Positions 54,595 through 63,275 are shown, counted from the first letter of the stretch. The stretch is 64,000 bases of DNA from Sphingomonadales bacterium (GCA_025356275.1 JANXUK010000132.1:33733-97732); one strand, 5' to 3'. Numbers and translations are program-made. The notes: generated by a model from the letters alone, not told the origin.

Positions 54595-55239
54595 TCAGAA
54601 CACGCTCTCAGGGATGATGATGACGTCGCCGGGCATCAACATGACGTTGGCCTGGCTATCGCCTTTCTTGAACAGGTCGCCCAAACGCAGTGCGAATTCG
54701 CGCTGTTTGCCGCTGGCCTTGTCATAGCGGACGAGCTTGGCGCGGTTGCCCGAGGCGAACTCGTTCATCCCGCCGACCGCGATCATCGCATCGAGCAAGG
54801 TCATGTTGGCGCGATAGGGGATCGACGAGGGCTTGCCGGTCGCGCCGACAATCCGGACCTGCTGGCTGAACGTGCCGGCAAAGCGGTTGACGATGATCGA
54901 GACCAACGGGTCCTGCACATATTGCGACAATTGCAGCTGGATATCCTGTGCCAGCATCGACGGGGTCTTGCCCACCGCCGGCATGTCGGTGATCAGCGGC
55001 GTGGTGACGCGGCCGTCGGGGCGGACCTGAACGCGCGCGCCCAGCTCCGGGTTGCGCCACACAAAGATGGTCAGCTCGTCAAGCGGTCCGATGACGTAAT
55101 CTTCGCCCGGCCCTTCCTGCATCGCGACGAAATTGGCGGGGGGCAGGTGTTGGCCACCTGAGCTGCCGGCGCATCCGCCCAGCGTCAGGCTGACCAAAGC
55201 GCTTCCCGCAAGCAGACGTACCCAATTTTTGCTCGGCAT
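54595..55239 (-). CDS. Polysaccharide export lipoprotein (Wza/GumB-type)
   Basis: A 214-residue outer-membrane polysaccharide export protein (TIGR03027 type). The signal peptide ends in a lipobox (SLTLGGC). The poly-export domain DYVIGPLDELTIFVWRNPELG and the SLBB-type domain (GATGKPSSIPYRANMTLLDAMIAVGGMNEFA) are both visible. It ends GDVIIIPESVF. ATG at 55239 with GAGGAA nine bases upstream. First of the minus-strand series running to 41.9 kb; the promoter should lie in the 362-base gap upstream, which holds a long inverted repeat. Confidence 0.92.
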   Translation of the reverse strand: MPSKNWVRLLAGSALVSLTLGGCAGSSGGQHLPPANFVAMQEGPGEDYVIGPLDELTIFVWRNPELGARVQVRPDGRVTTPLITDMPAVGKTPSMLAQDIQLQLSQYVQDPLVSIIVNRFAGTFSQQVRIVGATGKPSSIPYRANMTLLDAMIAVGGMNEFASGNRAKLVRYDKASGKQREFALRLGDLFKKGDSQANVMLMPGDVIIIPESVF

Positions 55240-55429
55240 GGTGTTGTTCCTCGACGACGCCGCTTGCCAAATCAGGACACAATTCCCGAACCGGTACACG
55301 GCTGATCACCACCTGCTATCGAGCAAAAGGGTAAACATACCGTTAGCCATTGGCGGGGAAGTGGGGGGCGAAAGCGCATATTTCGGCGGTTCGTCGCTTG
55401 GCAGCGCCAAAATCGAGAAAATTTACGTC

Positions 55430-55596
55430 TGTTTGCTGAAAAGCGCGAAAGGGCGCTTTTCGCAGAAGCCTGTGCCATCCCGCGCCCCCCTCCCGACCTC
55501 CCACAGCGTATATCCTGAATGGGAAGTCGGGAGGGCGCGCGGGATGAAACAGGCTTCCTTCGCAAAAGCGCAATTTCGCGCTTTTCGCCAAACAAA
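55430..55596. repeat. Long inverted repeat upstream of the export gene
   Basis: An imperfect palindrome of about 165 bases with arms of about 73 bases. The left arm starts GTTTGCTGAAAAGCGCGAAA and the right arm ends TTTCGCGCTTTTCGCCAAAC. Inner segments such as AGAAGCCTGTGCCATCCCGCG and CGCGGGATGAAACAGGCTTC also pair; the turn is near 55503-55520. It lies between the decarboxylase (55602) and the export gene (55239), in a 362-base stretch otherwise lacking genes. It could be a nonautonomous mobile element; no target-site duplication was identified. Confidence 0.8.
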
Positions 55597-55601
55597 CCGC
55601 G

Positions 55602-56843
55602 TTAAATCAGCATCTCCGCCGCCGGCCCATGGCCTAGAAACGCCGCCGGGCTGGCGCTGGCGCCATAGGCTCCGGCGCAGAATACCGCGACCAGATCGCC
55701 CGCTTCTGCATGCGGAAAGCCGCCTCGCTCGGCCAACCGGTCCAGCGGCGTGCACAGGCAGCCGGCAATATTGGCTTCCTCCACCGCCTCGGCACCATAA
55801 TGCGTCGCGATCGCGACGGGGTAATTGCGCCGCATCACGCTGCCGAAATTGCCGGTCGCCGCCAGCTGATGGTGCAGGCCGCCGTCGGTGATCAGGAACA
55901 CCGCGCCATGGCTGATCTTGCGCTCGATAATCCGGGTCAGATATATGCCCGCCTCGCCTACCAGATAGCGGCCCAGCTCTACGCAAAAGCGCGTATCGGC
56001 ACATTCGGCGGAGAGCGCGTCCAACGCCTCGCCCAGCGCCGCGCCAATGCGCGCAATATCCAGCGGTTCATCGCCCGCGAAATAGGGAATGCCAAAGCCG
56101 CCGCCCAGATTGCAATGCGGCAAAGCCACCCCCGCCTCGCCTGCCAGGCTCACCGCCAGCGCGACGCTCTGCGCCTGCGCCGCGATGATCGCTTGCGTAT
56201 CGAGCGACTGGCTGCCGGCATAGATGTGAAAGCCCCGCCACTCCGCCCCCGCTGCGACGATCCGCCGCGCCAGCGACGGCACGCGCTCGGCATCGAGGCC
56301 GAACGGCTTGGCCCCGCCGCCCATCTTCATGCCCGAGCCCTTGAGGTCGAAACCGGGGTTTACGCGTATGGCGAGGCGCGGCACGATGCCCAGAGCATCC
56401 CCGATGGCCAGCGCGCGGGCGACCTCGGCCTCGGATTCGCAGTTAAGCGTGATGCCGGCGGTGATCGCGGCGCTCAGCTCACGGTCGCGCTTGCCTGGCC
56501 CGGCAAAGCTGATCCTTGTGGGTGCCATGCCCGCAGCCTGCGCCATCGCCAGTTCGCCCGCCGAGGCAATGTCGAACCCATCGACCAACTCGGCCATCGC
56601 GGCCAATAGCGGCGCAAAGGGGTTGGCCTTGATCGCATAATGCACTGCCAGCCGCGCCGGCATCGCGGCCCGCAACTCCGCCACCCGCGCGCGCAGCATC
56701 CCGCCGCTATAGACGAACAGCGGGGTATCGCCGGCGCGCTCGACCAGATCGGTGGCCTTATGCCCGGCGATCATCAGCACGCCATTTGCCGCGCCAAAGC
56801 CCTTCGGGATCGGCCCCAATTTCTTGCCCGCAGCCAGCGTCAC
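55602..56843 (-). CDS. PLP-dependent decarboxylase, XrtA-associated
   Basis: A 413-residue group IV (alanine racemase-fold) decarboxylase of the type TIGR03099. The PLP lysine is Lys72 in VHYAIKANPFAPLL. Further marks are RVNPGFDLKGSGMKMGG, GFHIYAGSQSLD, LNLGGGFGIPYF-like HCNLGGGFGIPYFAGDEPL and the C-terminal CxxxD-like region GCLCTPLDRLAE and FCAGAYGASASPAAFLGHG. The start is a GTG (56841-56843) overlapping the acyl-CoA ligase stop. The frame extends further upstream, but that is antisense-like to the ligase. It probably decarboxylates an amino acid bound or activated by the adjacent ligase/ACP; this is an inference. Confidence 0.88.
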   Translation of the reverse strand: MTLAAGKKLGPIPKGFGAANGVLMIAGHKATDLVERAGDTPLFVYSGGMLRARVAELRAAMPARLAVHYAIKANPFAPLLAAMAELVDGFDIASAGELAMAQAAGMAPTRISFAGPGKRDRELSAAITAGITLNCESEAEVARALAIGDALGIVPRLAIRVNPGFDLKGSGMKMGGGAKPFGLDAERVPSLARRIVAAGAEWRGFHIYAGSQSLDTQAIIAAQAQSVALAVSLAGEAGVALPHCNLGGGFGIPYFAGDEPLDIARIGAALGEALDALSAECADTRFCVELGRYLVGEAGIYLTRIIERKISHGAVFLITDGGLHHQLAATGNFGSVMRRNYPVAIATHYGAEAVEEANIAGCLCTPLDRLAERGGFPHAEAGDLVAVFCAGAYGASASPAAFLGHGPAAEMLI

Positions 56844-58378
56844 GCCGCCAACCCCGTCTGAATCTGCGCGGCCAGCCCGGCGCGATCGATCTTGCCATTG
56901 GCGCCCAGCGGCATCGCCGCGACCCAGTGGATTACGGTAGGCTGCATGAAACTGGGCAGCTCGGCCTTCAACCGCCCGGCCAGATCCTCCCACGCCGGCC
57001 CTGCACCGCGCGCCGCGCGCGCAACCAGATGCACCGCCTGCCCCAGCCGCGCATCGGGCACGCCCAGCGCCACCGCCTCGGCCACCAGCCCGGTCGCCAG
57101 CGCCGCCTCCTCGACCTCCGAGGGGCTGATCCGGTTGCCTGCGCTTTTGATCATCGCGTCGCGGCGCCCGGCGAAATAGAGCAGGCCGTCCACACGCCGG
57201 ACCCGGTCCCCCGACCACACCGCCATGCCGCCATAGGCCGAGGCGGTGGGCGCTGGGCGGAACCGCTCGGCGGTGCGGGTGGCGTCGCGCCAATACCCCT
57301 GCGCCACCAGCGGGCCACAGTGAACCAGCTCGCCCTCCTCGCCTTCATCCGCCACGCTACCATCCGGGCGCAGCACCAGCACTTCGGCATGCGGAATCGC
57401 TTTGCCCATCGAGGCGGGATGCGTCGCAATCAGCGCCGGATCGAGGAAGGTCGAGCGAAACGCCTCGGTCAGCCCGTACATCGCAAAAATCCGCGCCGCT
57501 GGGAATATCCGCCCCAGCGCGCGCGACAATTCCGGGGTCAGCGCCCCGCCGCTATTTGTCAGGCGGCGCAGATGCGCGGCGGTCTCGGCCGGCCAGTCGG
57601 TCTCGGCCAGTTGCACCCACAGCGGCGGCACGGCGGCCAGCGTGGTGATCCCGTAGCGCGCCACCGCCTTCACCACATCGCGCGGGGTCAGGTAATCGAG
57701 CGGCGCGACCGATCCCCCCGCGTACCAGGTCGACAGCAGCTGGTTCTGGCCATAATCGAACGCCAGCGGCAACACCGCCAGTACACGATCCGCCGGGGTC
57801 AGCGCCAGATAATGCGCAACACTCTGCGCCCCAAGCCACAGATTGGCATGGCTGAGCATTACCCCCTTGGGCCGCCCGGTCGAGCCGCTGGTATAAAGGA
57901 TAGCGGCGAGCGCACCGGGATCGGCCGACGAGGGAGGCAGCGGCGGGGCTGTTTCGGCCCCCGCCAGGACATCGGCCTCGGCCACCAACGCGCAACCCTC
58001 GGGCACATCGCCCGGCAGCAAAGTATCGCTGCGCGCCGGCGTCGCAATCAACAGCATCGCGCCGCTATCGGCCAGAATATGCGCCACCTGCGCGCGGCGC
58101 AGCAGCGGGTTGACCGGCACATGCACCAACCCCGCCCGCGCCGCCGCCAGCGGCATCAAACAGGCCAGCTCGCCCTTCGCGGTCCAGCTGGCAATGCGCG
58201 CGCCCGGCTCAGGCGCGAGCCCCGCCAGCCAGCCGGCAAGCCTTGCCACCCCCGCCTCCAGCGCGGCATAATCCAGCACGCGCCCGCGCAGCAGCAACGC
58301 CGGCGCCCCGCCCTGTCCCATCATGGGCAGGCGGTCAATCGGGCGGGGACTTGCGCCAAGGGCCAAAAGCGGGGACAT
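56840..58378 (-). CDS. Acyl-CoA ligase/AMP-binding protein, XrtA-associated
   Basis: A 512-residue adenylate-forming enzyme (TIGR03098 type). The P-loop motif is AAILYTSGSTGRPKGVMLSHANL, followed by IFAMYGLTEAFRSTF, and the hinge/C-terminal YFAGRRDAMIKSAGNRISPSEVEEA plus GKIDRAGL with the catalytic lysine. It activates an acyl or amino acid with ATP. Its stop overlaps the decarboxylase start (GTGA). The divergent GNAT gene begins 39 bases away, so the region between holds two promoters. Confidence 0.9.
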   Translation of the reverse strand: MSPLLALGASPRPIDRLPMMGQGGAPALLLRGRVLDYAALEAGVARLAGWLAGLAPEPGARIASWTAKGELACLMPLAAARAGLVHVPVNPLLRRAQVAHILADSGAMLLIATPARSDTLLPGDVPEGCALVAEADVLAGAETAPPLPPSSADPGALAAILYTSGSTGRPKGVMLSHANLWLGAQSVAHYLALTPADRVLAVLPLAFDYGQNQLLSTWYAGGSVAPLDYLTPRDVVKAVARYGITTLAAVPPLWVQLAETDWPAETAAHLRRLTNSGGALTPELSRALGRIFPAARIFAMYGLTEAFRSTFLDPALIATHPASMGKAIPHAEVLVLRPDGSVADEGEEGELVHCGPLVAQGYWRDATRTAERFRPAPTASAYGGMAVWSGDRVRRVDGLLYFAGRRDAMIKSAGNRISPSEVEEAALATGLVAEAVALGVPDARLGQAVHLVARAARGAGPAWEDLAGRLKAELPSFMQPTVIHWVAAMPLGANGKIDRAGLAAQIQTGLAA

Positions 58379-58416
58379 GAAGCTCCGAAATAATATCGCG
58401 TAAGGGGCGGTTTCGC

Positions 58417-59415
58417 GTGATTTCTATCCTGTATCACGCCGATCTTAACCAAGTGCAAGGACCGCTGGCGGGTTTGCTGTCGGCGCAGGACGCGCCGTTC
58501 GACCGGCTGGCGTGGTGGCAGGGGCTGGCCGGGGATTGCGGGATGGCGCCGCTGCTGGCGGTGGCGAGCGATGATGCGACGGGCGCGATGGCGGTGCTGG
58601 CGCTGGCCCGCGCACCGCGCCTGCTGGTGGCGCTGGCCAATTGGTACAGCTTTCGCTGGCGGCCGATTGTGACACCGGGGGCGGATGGCCTGGCTTTGCT
58701 GACCGCGCTGGCCCGCGATCTGGCGCATCGAAGCGCGCGGATCACCCTCGCCCCGCTGCCCGATGAGAATGGAGAGGCGGCGCTGCTCGCCGCTGCCTTT
58801 GCCGCCGCCGGGTGGCGGGTAATCCGTGAAAACTGCGACACCAATCATGTTCTGGAGGTCGGCGGGCGCAGCTACGCGCAATTCCTCGAAGCACGCCCCG
58901 GCCCGCTGCGTACCACTCTAACGCGCAAGGCACGGCGCCTTGACGTCACCATCCTCACCAGCTTCGATGCCGGCGCCTGGGACATCTACGAGGCGATTTA
59001 CCGCGCCAGCTGGAAACCCGCCGAAGGCTCGCCAGCCTTCCTGCGCCGCTTTGCCGCGGCCGAGGGCGCGGCTGGGCGCCTGCGGCTGGGCCTCGCCATG
59101 GCCGATGGCGCGCCAGTGGCAGCCCAAATGTGGACCGTCGAGAGCGGCATCGGCTTCATCCACAAGCTCGCCCATCGCCGCGATGCCGACGCGCTCTCCC
59201 CCGGCACCGTGCTCAGTGCCGCGCTGTTCCGGCATGTCATCGATCAGGACAAGGTGACGCTGATCGACTTCGGTACTGGCGGCGATGCCTATAAGGCAGA
59301 TTGGATGGAGGGGCAGCGCCCGCGCTACCGGCTCGACCTCCTGCGCCCCGCGCGCCCCGCCAACTGGTCGATTTTGTTGCGCGCCGCGCTTGCCCGGCGC
59401 GGCCGGCGTGGCTAG
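58417..59415 (+). CDS. GNAT/FemAB-like acyltransferase, XrtA-associated
   Basis: A 332-residue protein with a FemAB/BioF2-like GNAT fold: RTTLTRKARRLDVTILTSFD, YEAIYRASWKPAEGSPAFLRRF, AAQMWTVESGIGFIHKLAHRRDADALSPGTVLSAALFRHVI and IDFGTGGDAYKADWMEGQRPRYRL. It sits with ACP and hydrolases in XrtA loci and may transfer an acyl group from that ACP. The start is a GTG (58417-58419) with AAGGGGCGG at good spacing. First of a four-gene plus-strand operon. Confidence 0.83.
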   Translation: MISILYHADLNQVQGPLAGLLSAQDAPFDRLAWWQGLAGDCGMAPLLAVASDDATGAMAVLALARAPRLLVALANWYSFRWRPIVTPGADGLALLTALARDLAHRSARITLAPLPDENGEAALLAAAFAAAGWRVIRENCDTNHVLEVGGRSYAQFLEARPGPLRTTLTRKARRLDVTILTSFDAGAWDIYEAIYRASWKPAEGSPAFLRRFAAAEGAAGRLRLGLAMADGAPVAAQMWTVESGIGFIHKLAHRRDADALSPGTVLSAALFRHVIDQDKVTLIDFGTGGDAYKADWMEGQRPRYRLDLLRPARPANWSILLRAALARRGRRG

Positions 59416-59439
59416 AGCCGGGGCAACAGGCGGGGACCC

Positions 59440-59700
59440 ATGGCACAGACCACCGATCACATGCTGCGCGGCATCCTTGCCGATGTGCTCGCGCTGAAGC
59501 CCGGGCAGGCCGATGCGTTGACGCGCGCCAGCGGACTCTTCGGCCATCTGCCCGAGCTGGATTCAATGGCGGTGGCGGGCTTGCTGACCGAGATCGAGGA
59601 CCGGCTGGACATCACCATCGACGATGATGAGTTCGATGGCGAACTGCTGGAAACCTATGGCACGCTGCTCGGCTTTGTCGAAGCCAAGCGTGCGCCCTGA
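59440..59700 (+). CDS. Acyl carrier protein, XrtA-associated
   Basis: An 86-residue acyl carrier protein. The phosphopantetheine site is Ser42 in the LDSMAVAGLLTEIEDRL helix, with a strongly acidic second half (ITIDDDEFDGELLETYG). The Met after the Ser is usual for dedicated carrier proteins. It lies 24 bases after the GNAT gene, and the hydrolase gene begins eight bases after its stop. It probably works with the adjacent acyl-CoA ligase and GNAT protein rather than in bulk fatty-acid synthesis. Confidence 0.9.
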   Translation: MAQTTDHMLRGILADVLALKPGQADALTRASGLFGHLPELDSMAVAGLLTEIEDRLDITIDDDEFDGELLETYGTLLGFVEAKRAP

Positions 59701-59707
59701 CCCGGTG

Positions 59708-60409
59708 ATGGCCAGCAGCACCCCGGTATTGGCCTGGAGCGAATGGCCGTGCCCGCTGCCCGGCGGCGGCACCAGGGGTGAGAGCGCGCTGGTTTGCGAC
59801 CATTCGCGCCGCAAACGCCTGCTGATCATCCCCGCGCTGTTCGAGGAAGGCAACCGGATGCGCCGGATCACCGCCGAGGTGATGCGGCGGCTGGGCGGGG
59901 CCGGGATCGACAGCTTTCTGCCGGAACTGCCTGGGCTTGGCGAAAGCACCGTGGCTTTGCGCGCGCAGACCCCGGGCGACTGGCAACTGGCGATGCAGGG
60001 CGCCGCCGGGCATTTCGGGGCGACGCATGCGCTGGCGATCCGGGGCGGCGCTTTGGTGGCGCCGCGCGGGCTGCCCGGCTGGCGTTACGGCATGGTCAGC
60101 GGGGCCAGCCTGCTCAAGATGCTGATGCGCGCGCGGATCGTGGCCATGCGCGAGGGCGGGATCGAGGAGACCCAGCCCGCGCTGCTGGCCACCGGCCGCG
60201 AGAAGGGGCTGGCGCTGGCCGGATATCAGTTGAGCGCTGATTTCATCGATGAATTCGTGACGCTGGTGCCCGATCCGGCATCGCCTCTGGCCGATATTGC
60301 GCAGGATATGGTCGGCGGCGGCGCGCTGTGGCTGCGCGCCGAGCCGGGCGAGGACGAGGGGCAGGCCGATGCGCTGGCCGCGATCATCGCCATGGGCCTT
60401 GCGACGTGA
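59708..60409 (+). CDS. Exosortase A-associated hydrolase 2
   Basis: A 233-residue alpha/beta-hydrolase-like protein (TIGR03101 type). Marks are RLLIIPALFEEGNRMRR near the N-terminus and the paired ELPGLGESTVALRAQTPGDW. The nucleophile elbow is replaced by AIRGGALVAPRG, so it may lack the usual Ser nucleophile and could be non-catalytic or use another residue. The ATG is at 59708 (MASSTPVLAWSEWPCPLPGGG). It overlaps hydrolase 1 by four bases at its end (GTGA). Confidence 0.83.
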   Translation: MASSTPVLAWSEWPCPLPGGGTRGESALVCDHSRRKRLLIIPALFEEGNRMRRITAEVMRRLGGAGIDSFLPELPGLGESTVALRAQTPGDWQLAMQGAAGHFGATHALAIRGGALVAPRGLPGWRYGMVSGASLLKMLMRARIVAMREGGIEETQPALLATGREKGLALAGYQLSADFIDEFVTLVPDPASPLADIAQDMVGGGALWLRAEPGEDEGQADALAAIIAMGLAT

Positions 60410-61197
60410 GCCGCAGCCATTTCGGCTTCGTGTGCGAGGGGGCGGCGCTGGCCGCCAGCCTTGACGTGCCCGAGGGGGCACAAGCGCGCACCGGCCTGTT
60501 GATCGTGTCGGGCGGCAATGAGATCCGCGCCGGCGCCGCCGCATCGCAAGCATTGCTGGCGACGCGGATCGCCGGCGCCGGCCATGCCGTGCTGCGGTTC
60601 GACCGGCGCGGCATCGGCGACAGCGAAGGCAACAATGCGGGCTTTCGCGGCTCGGCGCCCGACATCGCCGCCGCACTCGCCGAATTTCGCCGGCGCCAGC
60701 CGGGCCTCGGCCGCATCGTCGCCTATGGCAATTGCGACGCGGCCAGCGCGCTAATGCTGGCGGGCGGCGGATTGTCGGAAACGGGGCGGGTCGACGCGCT
60801 GGTGCTGGCCAATCCCTGGACCTTCGAGGAGGACAATGCCGGGCCATCGGTGCGCGCCCTGCGGGTGCATTACCGCAAGCGCCTGACCAACCTCGCCGCG
60901 CTGGAGCGGCTGGTGACCGGCAAGGTCTCGCTGGTCAAGATGATCCGCAGCCTGGTGCGCCTCACCCGCCCGGCCCCGCCGCCCAGCACACTGACCATGG
61001 CGATGCGCGCCGGTCTGGAGGGTTTTGCGGGCGGCGTGCGAATACTGGTCGCGGGCCATGATTACACCGCGCAGGCCTTTGTCGAGGCATGGGGCAAGGA
61101 CGCCCGCATCGTCACCTGCGCCGAGGCTGATCACAATTTCAGCGGGGATGCGGCTGGCGACTGGCTGGCCATGCGCCTGCTGGCGATGCTGGGCTAG
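60406..61197 (+). CDS. Exosortase A-associated hydrolase 1
   Basis: A 263-residue alpha/beta hydrolase (TIGR03100 type). It shows LLIVSGGNEIRAGAAASQ, the RFDRRGIGDSEGNN motif, and a nucleophile elbow AYGNCDAASALM with Cys110 in place of Ser. The catalytic acid/His may be AEADHNFSGD at the C-terminus. A Cys nucleophile suggests a thioester- or amide-directed or transferase chemistry; the family substrate is unknown. The start is GTG (60406-60408) overlapping hydrolase 2. Its TAG stop lies inside a repeat at 61194-61299. Confidence 0.85.
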   Translation: MSRSHFGFVCEGAALAASLDVPEGAQARTGLLIVSGGNEIRAGAAASQALLATRIAGAGHAVLRFDRRGIGDSEGNNAGFRGSAPDIAAALAEFRRRQPGLGRIVAYGNCDAASALMLAGGGLSETGRVDALVLANPWTFEEDNAGPSVRALRVHYRKRLTNLAALERLVTGKVSLVKMIRSLVRLTRPAPPPSTLTMAMRAGLEGFAGGVRILVAGHDYTAQAFVEAWGKDARIVTCAEADHNFSGDAAGDWLAMRLLAMLG

Positions 61198-61299
61198 AGC
61201 AAGATGCGATAAAACAGAATCGCATCTTGCTCTAGAGTCTTTGTTTTCGCATCGTTTATTGCCAAAAACCGGTACCCACCTTTTGGCACGATGCTCTAA
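61194..61299. repeat. Intergenic hairpin repeat carrying both neighbours' stop codons
   Basis: Two hairpins. The first is perfect: CTAGAGCAAGATGCGAT (61194-61210), 8-base loop, ATCGCATCTTGCTCTAG (61219-61235). The second (about 61249-61294) pairs GCATCGT..TGCCAAAA with TTTTGGCACGATGC around CCGGTACC. The element begins CTAGAGC and ends GCTCTA. TAG of hydrolase 1 (61195-61197) and TAG of trxB (61296-61298, minus) are both part of these ends. From memory, similar GAGCATCGTGC/ACCGGTTTT repeats are common in alphaproteobacterial genomes. It may also serve as a bidirectional terminator. Confidence 0.8.
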
Positions 61300-62279
61300 A
61301 CCGTCACTTTCAGCGCACTGTTGCGGGCAAAATCCTGCGCCGCAACAAACCGCTCGGCATCCAGCGCCGCCATACAGCCGGTCCCCGCCGCCGTCACCGC
61401 CTGCCGATAGATGTGGTCCATCACATCGCCGCAGGCGAACACCCCCGGCACCCCGGTCTGCGTCGTGCCCGGCTCGACCTGAATATAGCCATTGGTATCG
61501 AGCGTCAGACTGTCCCTGAACAGCTCGGTCGCGGGCGCATGGCCGATCGCCACGAAGGCGCCCTGCGTCGGCAGCACCGATTTCGCGCCGGTCACGGTAT
61601 CGGTCAAAGCCACGCCGGTCAGACCGCTGGCATCGCCCTCAAAACTGTCGACCGCCTTGTTCCACACCACGCTGATACCAGGATGCAGGAACAGCCGGTC
61701 TTGCAGGATCTTCTCGGCACGCAAACTGTCGCGGCGATGGATCAGCGTAACGTCGGGCGAGTAGTTGGTGAGGTACAGCGCCTCCTCCACCGCAGTATTG
61801 CCGCCGCCGATCACCACCACCTTCTTGCCGCGATAAAAGAACCCGTCGCAGGTGGCGCAGGCCGAGACGCCTTTGCCCGAAAACTCCAGCTCGCCCGGAA
61901 TGCCCAACCACTTGGCCTGCGCGCCCGTGGCGATGACCAAAGTCTCGCCCTCATAGATATCCCCGCTGTCGCCAATGGCGCGGAACGTCCCCCCCCGCTC
62001 TTTGGCTCTGCTCAGGTCCACCGAGGTGATCGTGTCCCACAGGATCCTTGTGCCGACATGCTCGGCCTGCGCTTGCATCTCCTCGACCAGCCATGGCCCC
62101 TGGATGACATCGCGAAAGCCTGGGTAATTCTCCACATCGGTGGTTATGGTCAACTGCCCGCCCGGCTGGAGCCCCTGCACCACAATCGGCTGCATCCCGG
62201 CGCGCGCGCCATAGATCGCGGCGGTGAGCCCGGCGGGGCCGGAGCCGATGATAAGCATACGGGTGGTGTGCGTGGTCAT
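61296..62279 (-). CDS. trxB: Thioredoxin reductase
   Basis: NADPH-dependent FAD enzyme that reduces thioredoxin. The 327-residue product has the FAD fold MLIIGSGPAGLTAAIYGARAG, the active-site disulfide SACATCDGFFYRGK, the NADPH fold VVVIGGGNTAVEEALYL with the following HRRDSLRAEKIL, and GVFACGDVMDHIYRQAVTAAGTGCMAALDAE at the end. Length fits. ATG at 62279; a longer open frame upstream overlaps the next gene and is rejected. The stop codon lies in the repeat at 61194-61299. Confidence 0.97.
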   Translation of the reverse strand: MTTHTTRMLIIGSGPAGLTAAIYGARAGMQPIVVQGLQPGGQLTITTDVENYPGFRDVIQGPWLVEEMQAQAEHVGTRILWDTITSVDLSRAKERGGTFRAIGDSGDIYEGETLVIATGAQAKWLGIPGELEFSGKGVSACATCDGFFYRGKKVVVIGGGNTAVEEALYLTNYSPDVTLIHRRDSLRAEKILQDRLFLHPGISVVWNKAVDSFEGDASGLTGVALTDTVTGAKSVLPTQGAFVAIGHAPATELFRDSLTLDTNGYIQVEPGTTQTGVPGVFACGDVMDHIYRQAVTAAGTGCMAALDAERFVAAQDFARNSALKVTV

Positions 62280-62402
62280 GGGATGCCCCCTGTGGTTCGG
62301 CCCGGCGAGTCGGCTGCGACATAGTGAGAGTAAACGCCGATTGCCAGTGGCGGGTTTGTCAGCACCCTTGACCCCCCGCGCGCCGGGCGCCATCTGCGGG
62401 GC

Positions 62403-63275
62403 ATGGATTCCTTCCCCGGCCCCACCTCGCACAGCTTCATCTCGCAGCGGCTGAAGCTGCATTATGCCGATTGGGGCAATCCCGATGCCCCGACGCTGAT
62501 CCTTCAGCATGGCGGGCGCGATCATTGCCGTAGCTGGGACTGGGTGGCGGAGCGGCTGCGGCATGACTGGCACGTCATCGCCCCCGACCTGCGCGGGCAT
62601 GGAGACAGCGCGTGGTCGCCCGACGGGGATTACACCACATTTGCCTGCGTCTATGATTTCGCGCAGCTGGTGCACACGCTGGGGGGTGCGCCGGTGACCA
62701 TCATCGCGCATTCGCTGGGCGGCTATATCGCGACCTGCTTTACCGGGCTGTACCCCGACAAGGTGCGGCGGCTGGTCAATATCGAGGGTCTGGGGCTCAG
62801 CCCCCAACTGATTGCGGCGCGCGAGGCGGTGCCCTATGCCGAGCGGCTGCGCGAATGGATCGCCGGCAAGCGCAAGGCGGCGGGGCGCGTGCCGCGCCGT
62901 TATCCCTCGATCGAGGCCGCGTTTGCGCGGATGAAGGATGAGAATTCATTCCTGAGCGACGCGCAGGCCCGCCATCTCACCGCGCATGGCATCAGCCGCA
63001 ACGAGGATGGCAGCTGGAGCTGGAAATTCGACAATTACCTCAACGTCTGGCCCGTCGCCGAGATTCCTGTGCATGAGAAAGAGGCACTGTGGCATGCGAT
63101 CACCTGCCCGCTGCTGCTGCTCTATGGCAGCGAAAGCTTCGCTTCCAACCCCGAGGGTGACGGGCGGGTGACGCATTTCAAAGACGTGCGGCTGATCGAA
63201 TATGCCAAGGCCGGCCATTGGCTGCATCACGATCAGCTCGACCGGTTTATCGCGGATGTAACCGGATTCCTGTGA
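62403..63275 (+). CDS. Alpha/beta hydrolase (epoxide hydrolase/esterase-like)
   Basis: A 290-residue alpha/beta hydrolase. The oxyanion region is LILQHGGRDHCRSWDWVAERL, nucleophile elbow IIAHSLGGYIATCFTGLYP (Ser), a catalytic acid region LLLYGSESFAS and the catalytic His in YAKAGHWLHHDQ. The motif RDHCRSWDW and the APDLRGHGDSAWSPDGDY block are typical of this sphingomonad hydrolase group. Cytosolic. Substrate unassigned. It is divergent from trxB with a 123-base gap. Confidence 0.9.
   Translation: MDSFPGPTSHSFISQRLKLHYADWGNPDAPTLILQHGGRDHCRSWDWVAERLRHDWHVIAPDLRGHGDSAWSPDGDYTTFACVYDFAQLVHTLGGAPVTIIAHSLGGYIATCFTGLYPDKVRRLVNIEGLGLSPQLIAAREAVPYAERLREWIAGKRKAAGRVPRRYPSIEAAFARMKDENSFLSDAQARHLTAHGISRNEDGSWSWKFDNYLNVWPVAEIPVHEKEALWHAITCPLLLLYGSESFASNPEGDGRVTHFKDVRLIEYAKAGHWLHHDQLDRFIADVTGFL

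Noticed and set aside
21919-61299. tRNA or rRNA genes in the gaps
   Set aside because: I checked the gaps by eye for tRNA-like cloverleafs with a T-loop GTTCGAATC-type signature and saw none; I cannot run a covariance search.
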